DNA from: a virus
Direction: 5' to 3' (one strand)
Length of the DNA: 58,136 bases
Virus record (IMG/VR): IMGVR_UViG_3300022937_000026
Location: 1-58,136 of that record
In this document: positions 14,969 to 22,600 of the stretch, in pieces
Layout: every line of letters starts with the position of its first letter
Numbering within the stretch: the first letter of the stretch is position 1
Notes under the pieces: model-generated
What the model saw: the letters and a program-made list of their open reading frames with translations, nothing else
What the model was told of the DNA's origin: nothing
The model's database searches: none
Program-made: the position numbers and the translations under genes

Positions 14969-15866
14969 ATTCTTTACTATAATAGGTTGTACCCATGTTT
15001 AACGATTCTTCATATAACGAAACAAGGTATTCACTTTCAGGTGGATCAAAAGTGGGCCAGTTGAATCCCAGTTTATTTTTAATTTCTTCGCCGAGCCATT
15101 TAGTTTTATCAACTAGCTCTATCTCATTTTGTTCGTACTGTGCAGAGTCTTTAGCATAAAGTTCTGTCAAATAATCAAAATCTCTAACTTGCACATGATC
15201 CCAATCAGTACAGTTAGTCATGTATGTTCCTAGTCTTGCACCGTATATTGCCCACAAACCATTTTCAACGTGACTGCCTACTGTTGACCACATACGTAAT
15301 CTATGTAAGTTATGCCACCATATACGTTGTGCTATTTCTTGTGGAGGAACTTTAATACCTCCATCTAGTGTCATTTTAACACCCTCTCGGAATCCTGCTC
15401 GCCATGCCATGAATGGTGTTGCATTAATAATAGTATCACTGTAGGTCTTAGGAAAATTTCTATATCCATCTTCCCAACAGAAATCAACCTGAGCTCTTTC
15501 ACTGTCTGAGTTTTCATGTGTTTTCATATTAAGCACATGGTCTTTCTTCCAAAGTTTTAAACCACCATTACCATACCGAAGTCCGTTAACATTGTTCTTA
15601 CCGCACCAACTATATGCTCGGATATTAGGATTGTCCATGTCTATTTCAATGTCAAAGAATTCCGGATAGACTATATTGTCAGCATCAACAGTTAACACCC
15701 AGTCTGTTTCGCTTTGCTCTGCTGCTGCTTTATGAGCATGGTCTGATCCTTTTACACCGTGTATTCTTTTAGCCCAAGGCACTTTATTACATAGATCAGC
15801 GTAATGCAAATCTGCATTAGGCTCATCGTAACTTAAAAAGAAAACATCAAACTCAACTACTCTCAT
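14961..15866 (-). CDS. GT-A-like glycosyltransferase-family protein
   Basis: 301 residues. FDVFFLSYDEPNADLHYADL opens a Rossmann-like half, SDHAHKAAAEQ follows, the DxD motif is Asp61-Ala-Asp63 (LTVDADNIV), and YGNGGLKLWKKD and FMAWRAGFREGVKM recur as in the downstream paralogue. It lacks the paralogue's 120-residue N-terminal part. A C-terminal segment of about 70 residues beyond the shared region ends in TTYYSKEYV. Acceptor and donor are unknown. Translational coupling on both sides (ATGA overlap with the upstream gene) places it firmly in the cassette. Confidence 0.7.
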   Translation of the reverse strand: MRVVEFDVFFLSYDEPNADLHYADLCNKVPWAKRIHGVKGSDHAHKAAAEQSETDWVLTVDADNIVYPEFFDIEIDMDNPNIRAYSWCGKNNVNGLRYGNGGLKLWKKDHVLNMKTHENSDSERAQVDFCWEDGYRNFPKTYSDTIINATPFMAWRAGFREGVKMTLDGGIKVPPQEIAQRIWWHNLHRLRMWSTVGSHVENGLWAIYGARLGTYMTNCTDWDHVQVRDFDYLTELYAKDSAQYEQNEIELVDKTKWLGEEIKNKLGFNWPTFDPPESEYLVSLYEESLNMGTTYYSKEYV

Positions 15867-16501
15867 AATATTTCCATCTCGTAATACTTTAATAAACGTC
15901 TTGTATAAATGCTAAATTTTTCTGGATACTTGATATTTTCAAAAGTAACCCCTGTCTCTATTACTTCATCTAATGTAGCATTTACAGATGTATACTGTAA
16001 ATGAGGATCATTATAAGCAGTAATCATAAAATTCATTTCTGTATCACCTGACCAAAAGATTTTTCTTTTCGCAAATGAACCGTCTATTTTCTTAGTACCG
16101 CCGTATTCTTCACTTAGCTCTACTTTCAAAGTATTATTTTTAGTATCCGCAGTAACATAAACGTCAGGTTTTTCAAACTCACTCCATCTATGTTCTACAA
16201 TTCTATGTAATACATCATCCATTGTCCAAAGATTTTTTTCTTCAACAATTTCTAAACTTCCAGATGTGCTATCAACATAACATTTAAAAATATTAACTTC
16301 ACCGCTTGTAATTCTTAAGGCAGTTTCTTCGTCAATATCTAGTTGATGCTTATATGTGTCTGTATTGATAGAATAGTCTGGACCTACGCATTGTACTTTT
16401 CCAGTTTCAGGATCATATGCCGCTACGTAATTAATTACAGGTGGCGTATAATTTTTTAACCATTCATCAAAATCTGGAAGATCGTCTCTTACTTTTTCCA
16501 T
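15863..16501 (-). CDS. hypothetical protein of the modification cassette, 212 aa
   Basis: Preceded by GGAGGAAA. The protein is acidic and beta-rich (INYVAAYDPETGKVQCVGPD, TSGEVNIFKCYVDSTSGSLE, FMITAYNDPHLQYTSVNATL) and has no transmembrane or DxD motif. It sits between the two glycosyltransferase pairs and overlaps both neighbours. It may be an accessory or substrate-presenting protein rather than an enzyme. I do not recognise the family. Confidence 0.6.
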   Translation of the reverse strand: MEKVRDDLPDFDEWLKNYTPPVINYVAAYDPETGKVQCVGPDYSINTDTYKHQLDIDEETALRITSGEVNIFKCYVDSTSGSLEIVEEKNLWTMDDVLHRIVEHRWSEFEKPDVYVTADTKNNTLKVELSEEYGGTKKIDGSFAKRKIFWSGDTEMNFMITAYNDPHLQYTSVNATLDEVIETGVTFENIKYPEKFSIYTRRLLKYYEMEIL

Positions 16502-17331
16502 GCTATTTCCTCCAAAACATTTATTGTTTCTTTTGTTATTTTATTTTTCTCAACATAATGTACTATATCAGTTTGTTGATAATTGCCTATCTTTAATTTT
16601 GCATTTTCATCAAAATAAAATCCTACATAGTCAGTAACTACATTTGCTAAATGAGGCCAGTTCTGAACATTACCTTTTAAATGTACAACACGTGGAAAGT
16701 CTAACGGATACGAAATCTCATCACTAATATCTAATATCTTTGATGCTAGTGCGAATGCTTCGTCAGTTCCTACGACTTTAGGTTTATACTTTGATAAAAA
16801 TCTATTTGAATATTCTGTAGGATTTTTAATAATGCTACGTCCAAGTTCAAAAAATTCTTTAGCAAGTTTACTATCTTTCTTAAAGAATGTATAAAAACTA
16901 TAAAGATTAGGTAATTCATTTTCAGTAAAACATTTTCTATAGAAGTTACTAGTTACAAGTTCACCTCTGTATGTGTATGCTTTGTTAGCAATGTACAGTT
17001 CTGTTTCATTGCTAATAAAATATTCAACCCAATGACTATAATCTCTAAAGAATAACATATCTGCATCTAAGCAAACTGTGTGTTCATAAGGTGTAAGTGT
17101 ATCCATATATGATCTTACGTCCCAACCTTCTGGACCGTTAAACTCGATTATTTCATCAAACACCCAATTAGAACGCTCTTCTTGAATTAAACTCTTGTCA
17201 TTAATAACTAAAGAAACATTATCATATCCCTCTTTCTGTGTATTCTTAATACTTAGAGCAAGTGCATATGCTAAATCATAATAATTAGATTCGTGTGTTT
17301 CGTTAACAAAAATCAAATAACCAAATTTCAT
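16489..17331 (-). CDS. GT8-like glycosyltransferase
   Basis: 280 residues with a GT-A layout. An N-terminal strand and helix (DLAYALALSIKNTQ) come first, the metal-binding DxD is Asp89-Ala-Asp91 (TVCLDADMLFFRD), and late in the protein HLKGNVQNW (His217, Gly220, Trp225) has the spacing of the GT8 HxxGxxKPW motif, with the Lys and Pro replaced. GT8 enzymes are retaining transferases that use UDP-sugars. It is a relative of the gene just downstream. The start has GGAG upstream and overlaps that gene's stop region. Confidence 0.75.
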   Translation of the reverse strand: MKFGYLIFVNETHESNYYDLAYALALSIKNTQKEGYDNVSLVINDKSLIQEERSNWVFDEIIEFNGPEGWDVRSYMDTLTPYEHTVCLDADMLFFRDYSHWVEYFISNETELYIANKAYTYRGELVTSNFYRKCFTENELPNLYSFYTFFKKDSKLAKEFFELGRSIIKNPTEYSNRFLSKYKPKVVGTDEAFALASKILDISDEISYPLDFPRVVHLKGNVQNWPHLANVVTDYVGFYFDENAKLKIGNYQQTDIVHYVEKNKITKETINVLEEIAWKK

Positions 17332-18185
17332 ATTAACTCCATCAACTTATCTATATTTCTTACAATAGAAGATTTATTCATAATATGAATATCTCTATTG
17401 GCAATACTTGTAGTTACAAAACCTTCTCTGTTGTTTAATAGCAGTGTTAATTTTCCCTTAGGATCAACATCAAATAATACATCTCTGTCAATTGAAGATA
17501 AAACAGATGGCAATCTATAATCATTATCTGTTTCAAACCCATACATAATGTGTCTAGCAATACTAAAACTAATATCATTTCTATATAAGCGTGGGTCAAA
17601 CCTATATAGATCTGCAAATCTTCTATAATTTACTCTTACATAGTTTACAAGATCAAAAAATGTTTTTGATTCTTCATTTTTTGTAAACATTACAGTAGTT
17701 GCCCACAATAATTTTACACCCGTATCACTAACATATCGATCAAGATAACCTATTCTATCTGATCCTTGGACATCATTATAGTCTGATGATATTAGTAAAC
17801 TACTATCTGTATCCCAATAATTGTTAAGTGTATCTGATAAAATAAAAAAATCTGTATCAATCATTAATGTTCTATCATAAGGAGTAACATCCCACACTGT
17901 TCCTCTATTTGTATTTTTAAACAATGTGGTAAATTTGTTCACGCCATCATTTAGATAACGCATTTGATCTTCATGGGGACGATCGACTGAAATTATATCG
18001 TCGAATACTTTAAGTGCGGTTTTCCAGTCATTAGATTTACGCATCCAATCAACAGTTGATGGATCAGTTACCATACTAACAGGAACTTTTAGATTTTTCT
18101 TAGCAAGACCGCCGGCAACAATTGCCATTTTAGCATAATCTAATTGCCTATTATTATGTGCATATAAGATTACACCTTTTTTCAT
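17328..18185 (-). CDS. GT-A-like glycosyltransferase (GT8-like)
   Basis: 285 residues, related in layout to the adjacent gene. KKGVILYAHNNRQLDYAKMA begins the fold, then VPVSMVTDPST and FDDIISVDRP, and a DxD at Asp110-Thr-Asp112 (LMIDTDFFILSD). The C-terminal His segment (RDIHIMNKSS) lacks the Gly and Trp of the GT8 motif seen in its relative. A separate acceptor or donor specificity is likely. An ATGA overlap joins it to the small gene upstream. An alternative is a non-catalytic partner of 16489-17331. Confidence 0.65.
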   Translation of the reverse strand: MKKGVILYAHNNRQLDYAKMAIVAGGLAKKNLKVPVSMVTDPSTVDWMRKSNDWKTALKVFDDIISVDRPHEDQMRYLNDGVNKFTTLFKNTNRGTVWDVTPYDRTLMIDTDFFILSDTLNNYWDTDSSLLISSDYNDVQGSDRIGYLDRYVSDTGVKLLWATTVMFTKNEESKTFFDLVNYVRVNYRRFADLYRFDPRLYRNDISFSIARHIMYGFETDNDYRLPSVLSSIDRDVLFDVDPKGKLTLLLNNREGFVTTSIANRDIHIMNKSSIVRNIDKLMELI

Positions 18186-18529
18186 TCTACCAACGCTTCA
18201 ACAGATCTACTCTTTTTAATTTTTTGATATTCTTCCATGTACTCAAATGTCGATTGAAAATATCTGTCAAAGATATCCTCTTTAAAAACATTCAAGTCTT
18301 CGACAATAACAGGATTGTCATTAATATCCAAAAGAACCACATTCTCTGATCTTCCTTTGTTTACTAACATTTCAACAAAAGTTAATAGAGTTCTATCAAT
18401 TTTAAAAATCCCACCATTATAACCAAAGGTTAATTTGGCATCAATTTTTTCTTTGAGTGTCTTGCGTTGAATATTAAGCGTTTGTCGATAGTTAGAGAAC
18501 TCTAACGCTTTTTTATATTCTTCTTCCAT
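18182..18529 (-). CDS. conserved phage hypothetical protein, first gene of the cassette, 115 aa
   Basis: Preceded by GAGGAG and by a late promoter box at 18557-18564. The sequence is charged and helical, with YRQTLNIQRKTLKEKIDAKL, then TFGYNGGIFKIDRTLLTFVE, and a C-terminal helix. Proteins very like this are, from memory, widespread in T4-like cyanophages near fibre genes. No motif is catalytic. Its position between the fibre genes and the glycosyltransferases makes a virion-associated or assembly role possible. The function is unknown. Confidence 0.7.
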   Translation of the reverse strand: MEEEYKKALEFSNYRQTLNIQRKTLKEKIDAKLTFGYNGGIFKIDRTLLTFVEMLVNKGRSENVVLLDINDNPVIVEDLNVFKEDIFDRYFQSTFEYMEEYQKIKKSRSVEALVE

Positions 18530-18547
18530 ATAATACTCCTCATTATA

Positions 18548-18570
18548 TACGCATATTATTTATTTGCGTA
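18548..18570. repeat. inverted repeat around a late promoter box
   Basis: TACGCA at 18548-18553 and TGCGTA at 18565-18570 form a perfect 6-bp inverted repeat with an 11-base spacer. The late promoter box 18557-18564 lies in the spacer. It could be an operator. Confidence 0.5.
18557..18564 (-). promoter_or_regulatory. T4-type late promoter box
   Basis: AATAAATA on the minus strand, 28 bases before the start of the 115-aa gene that opens the modification cassette. The leader between them carries a strong GAGGAG. This suggests late expression of the whole 7673-18529 operon. Confidence 0.65.
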
Positions 18571-18589
18571 GAGGGTGAGAAGAAAAATT

Positions 18590-19522
18590 TTATACTACCG
18601 AAATGCCGCCTACAAAGATAACAGGAGTTTCAATAGTGAAGTTTCCAGCACTTGCTGGTTGCATAGTACCAGTTGCTTCAGTAGTTTGAACAGCATATGT
18701 CACAGTTCCATCTACTGAGTCAGGGCCGCCACCTAATCCAAAGTGTCCGTCAGTCCAACGTACTTCAAACTCTAAATCTTTAGAAGTACCATTTTGGTTG
18801 TTTGAAACATCTAAACAACGTGCTTTAATAGACCAAGTATTCAAAGCATATGGACTACTTGCAACTAGATTTGCAAAAGGATTAGTGAAAGAATTGGTTA
18901 ATCTAAAAAAGTTATATCCGTCTTGTGGACTTGTACCAGATCCTGGAAAGTTTCCGCCAAATTTTTGTGTTCCTGCTGTTGACAATAATGTTGTCCAAGA
19001 ACTATTTTGATTTGTGGAACTTCCACCAGTACGTGAACTACTAAAATCAATACTGCTTCCACTGGCAAAGAAATGTCTTGCTTTTTCTGCTGTTGTAAAT
19101 GTTACTCTAACAGTAGCAACCAATCCAGTATACCATGTTGTAGTAATATTTTGTGTTCCGTGATTAACAGTTCTTGCTCTAGTCGGTGGAACTTGATTAC
19201 GTGCATTTGCTGTAATTGTTGCGTTAACTGATGCCCAATAATCTATAGGAGCATTTGAAGCGTTGTATCTAAGTCTATCACTTTCTGTTGGAGCAGTGAC
19301 ACCACTAGGTGCTGCTGCAAATATATGATCATAAGCATTTAAGATATCATATCTTAGATTAGCAAACTGTTCAACTGTAACGCTATCAGAAGTAGTAACT
19401 TGGCTGCTGTTTAATACTTGGCCATAACCGTATTGTCCAAAACCTGTTCCCATCACTGTGGCGATTTCGTTTTGGATAACGTTATAATCAGATACTCTTA
19501 CTTTTGCGTTAACACTTGCCAT
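18590..19522 (-). CDS. virion structural protein, paralogue A
   Basis: 310 residues, low in Cys and rich in Ser, Thr, Gly and Asn, typical of a phage virion protein. It shares its layout with the adjacent gene 19556-20449: an N-terminal SDYNVIQNEIATVMGTGFGQ-like helix and YGYGQ, then FTTAEKARHFFASGSSIDFS, SRTGGSS and a beta-rich C-terminal half. These shared blocks show a duplication. It is followed by the modification cassette and led by a late box at 19539-19546. A tail fibre, adhesin or head-decoration role is possible. No cleft or enzyme motif is seen. Confidence 0.65.
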   Translation of the reverse strand: MASVNAKVRVSDYNVIQNEIATVMGTGFGQYGYGQVLNSSQVTTSDSVTVEQFANLRYDILNAYDHIFAAAPSGVTAPTESDRLRYNASNAPIDYWASVNATITANARNQVPPTRARTVNHGTQNITTTWYTGLVATVRVTFTTAEKARHFFASGSSIDFSSSRTGGSSTNQNSSWTTLLSTAGTQKFGGNFPGSGTSPQDGYNFFRLTNSFTNPFANLVASSPYALNTWSIKARCLDVSNNQNGTSKDLEFEVRWTDGHFGLGGGPDSVDGTVTYAVQTTEATGTMQPASAGNFTIETPVIFVGGISVV

Positions 19523-19538
19523 GTTTATACCTCAATAA

Positions 19539-19546
19539 TATTTATC
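19539..19546 (-). promoter_or_regulatory. T4-type late promoter box
   Basis: GATAAATA on the minus strand, 17 bases before the start of paralogue A, with a GAGGT ribosome-binding site between. It separates this gene from paralogue B upstream. Confidence 0.65.
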
Positions 19547-19555
19547 GGTAACTTT

Positions 19556-20449
19556 TTAGGAAGCACTAATACTTGAAAGAGAATATGTTGGAGAAACAAT
19601 CGTATAAGGTGTTCCGGACGGTTGTAGTATAGCATTTGTCTTTAACTCTTCGATATTGATTGTTAAAGTACCGTCTACTAAATCGCCTGGTGCTGGTGGA
19701 CCTAGGTCCACGTAAGAATCATTTAACCTAATTCTAATATCTAGTTGAGTGGCTGTTCCCGTTGCGTTATCCGCTACATCAGTTTTTGCCGATAATTGAT
19801 AGTTGTTTGCAGAATATGGAGTACTGGTACTTAATACATAAAAATCTTGATATGAATTAGTTAAAGTATAATAGTTTATAACAGGATCTGTTGCCGCACC
19901 AAAGTTTTGGTTACCTGCATTATCTAGTATATTAGTCCAAGCATTGTTCTGCGGTGATGAAGTTCCACCTGATCTGCTTGTGGTAATTCTAATTTTACTT
20001 CCTGCATTAAAAAAATATCTAGCTTCTGTTGCTGTTGAAAATGTAACTGTTAATACTGCTTCAGCAAGAGTGTTCCATGAACCGGAATATGTTTCACTGT
20101 CTTTAGCAGTTGTAGTAAAATTTGCAATATCAAATCTACTAATTCTAAGATCATTAGCAACAGTCTGATAAGAATTAATCGGATCTGCTGCTCCTGCTCT
20201 AACAGGATCTGTAGTTAGTGCTATAGGAAGTGTAGGAGTTACTCCTTTTTGATGCTGGTATATTGATACTAAATCAAATCTAATTGCATCAAAGTCTGCT
20301 TTACGTGCTGTCTGGCCCGGAGTTACTTCATAACTTTCAAAAGTTTGTCCATACCCGTAAGTACCACTTCCGGGACCTAATACTTCAACTGTGTTGTTTC
20401 TTAAAGTATTTAAATCGGTTGATTTAATATCTGAGCCAGTTGTTGCCAT
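19556..20449 (-). CDS. virion structural protein, paralogue B
   Basis: 297 residues, a clear relative of 18590-19522. Matching blocks are IKSTDLNTLRNNTVEVLGPG, YGYGQTFES, FSTATEARYFFNAGSKIRIT, then SRSGGTSSPQNNAW, and a C-terminal beta-rich half. It overlaps the stop of the upstream fibre gene by a single base (TAATG), so it is probably translated with that gene. It is presumably a component of the tail or fibre complex. No known domain can be named from sequence alone. Confidence 0.65.
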   Translation of the reverse strand: MATTGSDIKSTDLNTLRNNTVEVLGPGSGTYGYGQTFESYEVTPGQTARKADFDAIRFDLVSIYQHQKGVTPTLPIALTTDPVRAGAADPINSYQTVANDLRISRFDIANFTTTAKDSETYSGSWNTLAEAVLTVTFSTATEARYFFNAGSKIRITTSRSGGTSSPQNNAWTNILDNAGNQNFGAATDPVINYYTLTNSYQDFYVLSTSTPYSANNYQLSAKTDVADNATGTATQLDIRIRLNDSYVDLGPPAPGDLVDGTLTINIEELKTNAILQPSGTPYTIVSPTYSLSSISAS

Positions 20450-22212
20450 TACAATACCACCGCTTCTATGATTTTAACATCTTCGCTCGAATTAGTTTCT
20501 AATGCTATTGCAAATACATCTGAGGATTGTCCTGATCTAATTGCAGTTCCATTAGCAGAAGCAACTAATCTATCACCTTTAGTAACAGGTCCAGTAACTT
20601 TACACGGTACTCTACCTTTCAATGCAACAAATTGCCCCTCTGCAAGTTCAGCGTTCATCATAAAAGCAGGTAGTGTTGAAATAACACCTAACGCTCTATC
20701 ACCATCTTTTGATTTTGTGACTTCTTTTGCTCCACCAACTGATACCACTGTGCCTGGTTCATACTGTGCATCAGTTAGATATTTTTCTGCAAGGTCAGCG
20801 TAACGTGCTGCTGTAGCAGTACCTTGAAATAGGTTAGCAGTTAAATCTCCAGCACCATCTCTGGCTGCAATTGAATTTGCTGTAGCTGTAGTTTTTGCTG
20901 TTCTGTAATTCGGGTCTGTATCAGTTGCAGAATTATCTATTTTAATTCTATCTGCCTTAAGAGCTGTTCCTTGGAATGTGTTTGCATAGATGTCACCTAG
21001 TGCATCTCTTACAGGAATACTTAATCCTGATCCTGGAACTGTAGTGCTAGGTTGAATACTGTTCAACGCACTTGCATTGGTTGCTGTACCAGTTAAGTTA
21101 CCTTGTACTGAACCAATTAATGTACCTTTTAGTGTAGCAGATGAATAACCAATTTCTTTAGTGCTGGCATTAACCATAATGGTTGTGTCATTTGCTAATA
21201 AGTTACCTGTATGAGCACCTGTTGAGTTACCAGTTACATTTCCAGTTAAATTAGCGTGTACTGTAGTTGCATAAATTTCTTCCCAAACTCTTGAAGAAGA
21301 ACCTAAACTGAAAACGTTCGTAGTACCTGGAATAATTCCATTTGTAGAAATATCAAAAATATTTCTTCTTGTTACGCCGTCTTCTGTAATAATAACACTA
21401 ATATCATTACCTAGTATACTTTCAATTACAATTTCGTCATCGTTTTCAATTCTAACTCTGAAATCATTATCATTACCAATTTTAATACCTGGGTCTTGGA
21501 AACTGATTTCTTGATTGAAGGTAATTGATCCTTTTTGTAAGAATTGATCTGCATCAATACCACCTAATTTTAATGAATTAGATGCTGTTCCCCAATACAC
21601 ATAATCGTCTGAGCTAACACCTGATGTATTTGTATTAACTAATGTAAATCCTTTTTTGATTGTTGAAAAACCATCAATAGGATTAACTGATGTATTTAGG
21701 TTGAATTCTGATTGTGATACAATACCAACGACTTTACCGCCGGCATTAATTTTTAATATTGAATGGTTAGCATTACCAGTATCTTTAACTACTTGAGCTA
21801 CAACACCTGATGAACCAAGATCTGGTGATGCTTCTGGTCCAACTAAAACGAACTGGGATCCGTCATAGGCATATAATTGTTTTGCAGAAGTGTCCCACCA
21901 AAAATCACCGGTTCTTAAACCTGATGGTGCAGTAGCACTAGCTTCTGCTCCGCCGGCTTTTTTCCATTTATTGCTATCGTAGAACATAAGTGCTCTGTTA
22001 GCACTATCATACCACATCTGTCCTTCAATTGCTTTAGGTGGCGGTGTAGTATTTCTAAAATTTTCTAATAAGTGTAAAAAGTTCTCATTCTGAACTTCAC
22101 CGTAACCTGCATAGTTTTTACCAACAAAACGCAGATCGGTTGTTGTATCGATAGTACCATCTTCAACCGAAGTTAAAAATGTACCGTTAAATCTGTCTAC
22201 TTGATATGCCAT
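20449..22212 (-). CDS. tail-fibre-like protein 1
   Basis: 587 residues. The first about 130 residues are the N-terminal module shared with the three fibre genes upstream (MAYQVDRF, FVGKNYAGYGEVQNENFLHL, GQMWYDSANRALMFYD, GDFWWDTSAKQLYAY, LVGPE), probably the anchor to the baseplate or fibre base. The middle is a low-complexity beta region (GNVTGNSTGAHTGNLLAND). From about 470, ADLAEKYLTDAQYEPGTVVS begins a C-terminal domain common in marine phage fibres (then FVALKGRVPCKVTGPVTKGD), which may mature the trimer or bind a receptor. The late box is at 22236-22243. Confidence 0.8.
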   Translation of the reverse strand: MAYQVDRFNGTFLTSVEDGTIDTTTDLRFVGKNYAGYGEVQNENFLHLLENFRNTTPPPKAIEGQMWYDSANRALMFYDSNKWKKAGGAEASATAPSGLRTGDFWWDTSAKQLYAYDGSQFVLVGPEASPDLGSSGVVAQVVKDTGNANHSILKINAGGKVVGIVSQSEFNLNTSVNPIDGFSTIKKGFTLVNTNTSGVSSDDYVYWGTASNSLKLGGIDADQFLQKGSITFNQEISFQDPGIKIGNDNDFRVRIENDDEIVIESILGNDISVIITEDGVTRRNIFDISTNGIIPGTTNVFSLGSSSRVWEEIYATTVHANLTGNVTGNSTGAHTGNLLANDTTIMVNASTKEIGYSSATLKGTLIGSVQGNLTGTATNASALNSIQPSTTVPGSGLSIPVRDALGDIYANTFQGTALKADRIKIDNSATDTDPNYRTAKTTATANSIAARDGAGDLTANLFQGTATAARYADLAEKYLTDAQYEPGTVVSVGGAKEVTKSKDGDRALGVISTLPAFMMNAELAEGQFVALKGRVPCKVTGPVTKGDRLVASANGTAIRSGQSSDVFAIALETNSSEDVKIIEAVVL

Positions 22213-22235
22213 ATCTTATTCCCAGTTTGCTCTTA

Positions 22236-22243
22236 TATTTATT
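22236..22243 (-). promoter_or_regulatory. T4-type late promoter box
   Basis: AATAAATA on the minus strand, 24 bases before the start of tail-fibre-like gene 1. It lies at the extreme 3' end of the upstream small gene. Confidence 0.6.
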
Positions 22244-22598
22244 CAATTATCCTTGATGCTGCGTCTTCTCGCTGTTGCTCTAATGCTGTGTATTCAGCTT
22301 CTGTAAGCGTGGTTGGAACTCCTAAATGCTTCTGTCTTATGTGACGTAGCACTTTCCAATCTGTACTGCTTAAGAATTCTCTTTCTTGCCCGTTTGCTTC
22401 AGCTGTTGCTTGTGCAGCAGAATCTGCTGCGCTGATAGGCTCTACACGTCTAGTAGTTGTATTATAGAAATGTGTTCTTGCTGTAAGAAGATCATTTTCA
22501 TTGTCTGTAATAGTTACTACTGACACTGAACTAGGAACACTTGGTTCATAATTTAAAACACTTATTACTTCGTTATTTTCTATACAAACATAATACAT
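22239..22598 (-). CDS. small fibre-assembly-like protein, 119 aa
   Basis: The start at ATG 22598 is chosen because GGAG sits at the right distance; a frame four codons longer begins with TTG. An N-terminal half, MYYVCIENNEVISVLNYEPS, is followed by a helical C-terminal half FLSSTDWKVLRHIRQKHLG, LTEAEYTALEQQREDAAS. The Ser-Thr-Asp-Trp-Lys-Val-Leu-Arg-His segment followed by EY and QR resembles phage tail-fibre assembly proteins. It sits between two fibre genes. It may be a chaperone or a small virion protein. Confidence 0.6.
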   Translation of the reverse strand: MYYVCIENNEVISVLNYEPSVPSSVSVVTITDNENDLLTARTHFYNTTTRRVEPISAADSAAQATAEANGQEREFLSSTDWKVLRHIRQKHLGVPTTLTEAEYTALEQQREDAASRIIE

Positions 22599-22600
22599 AA

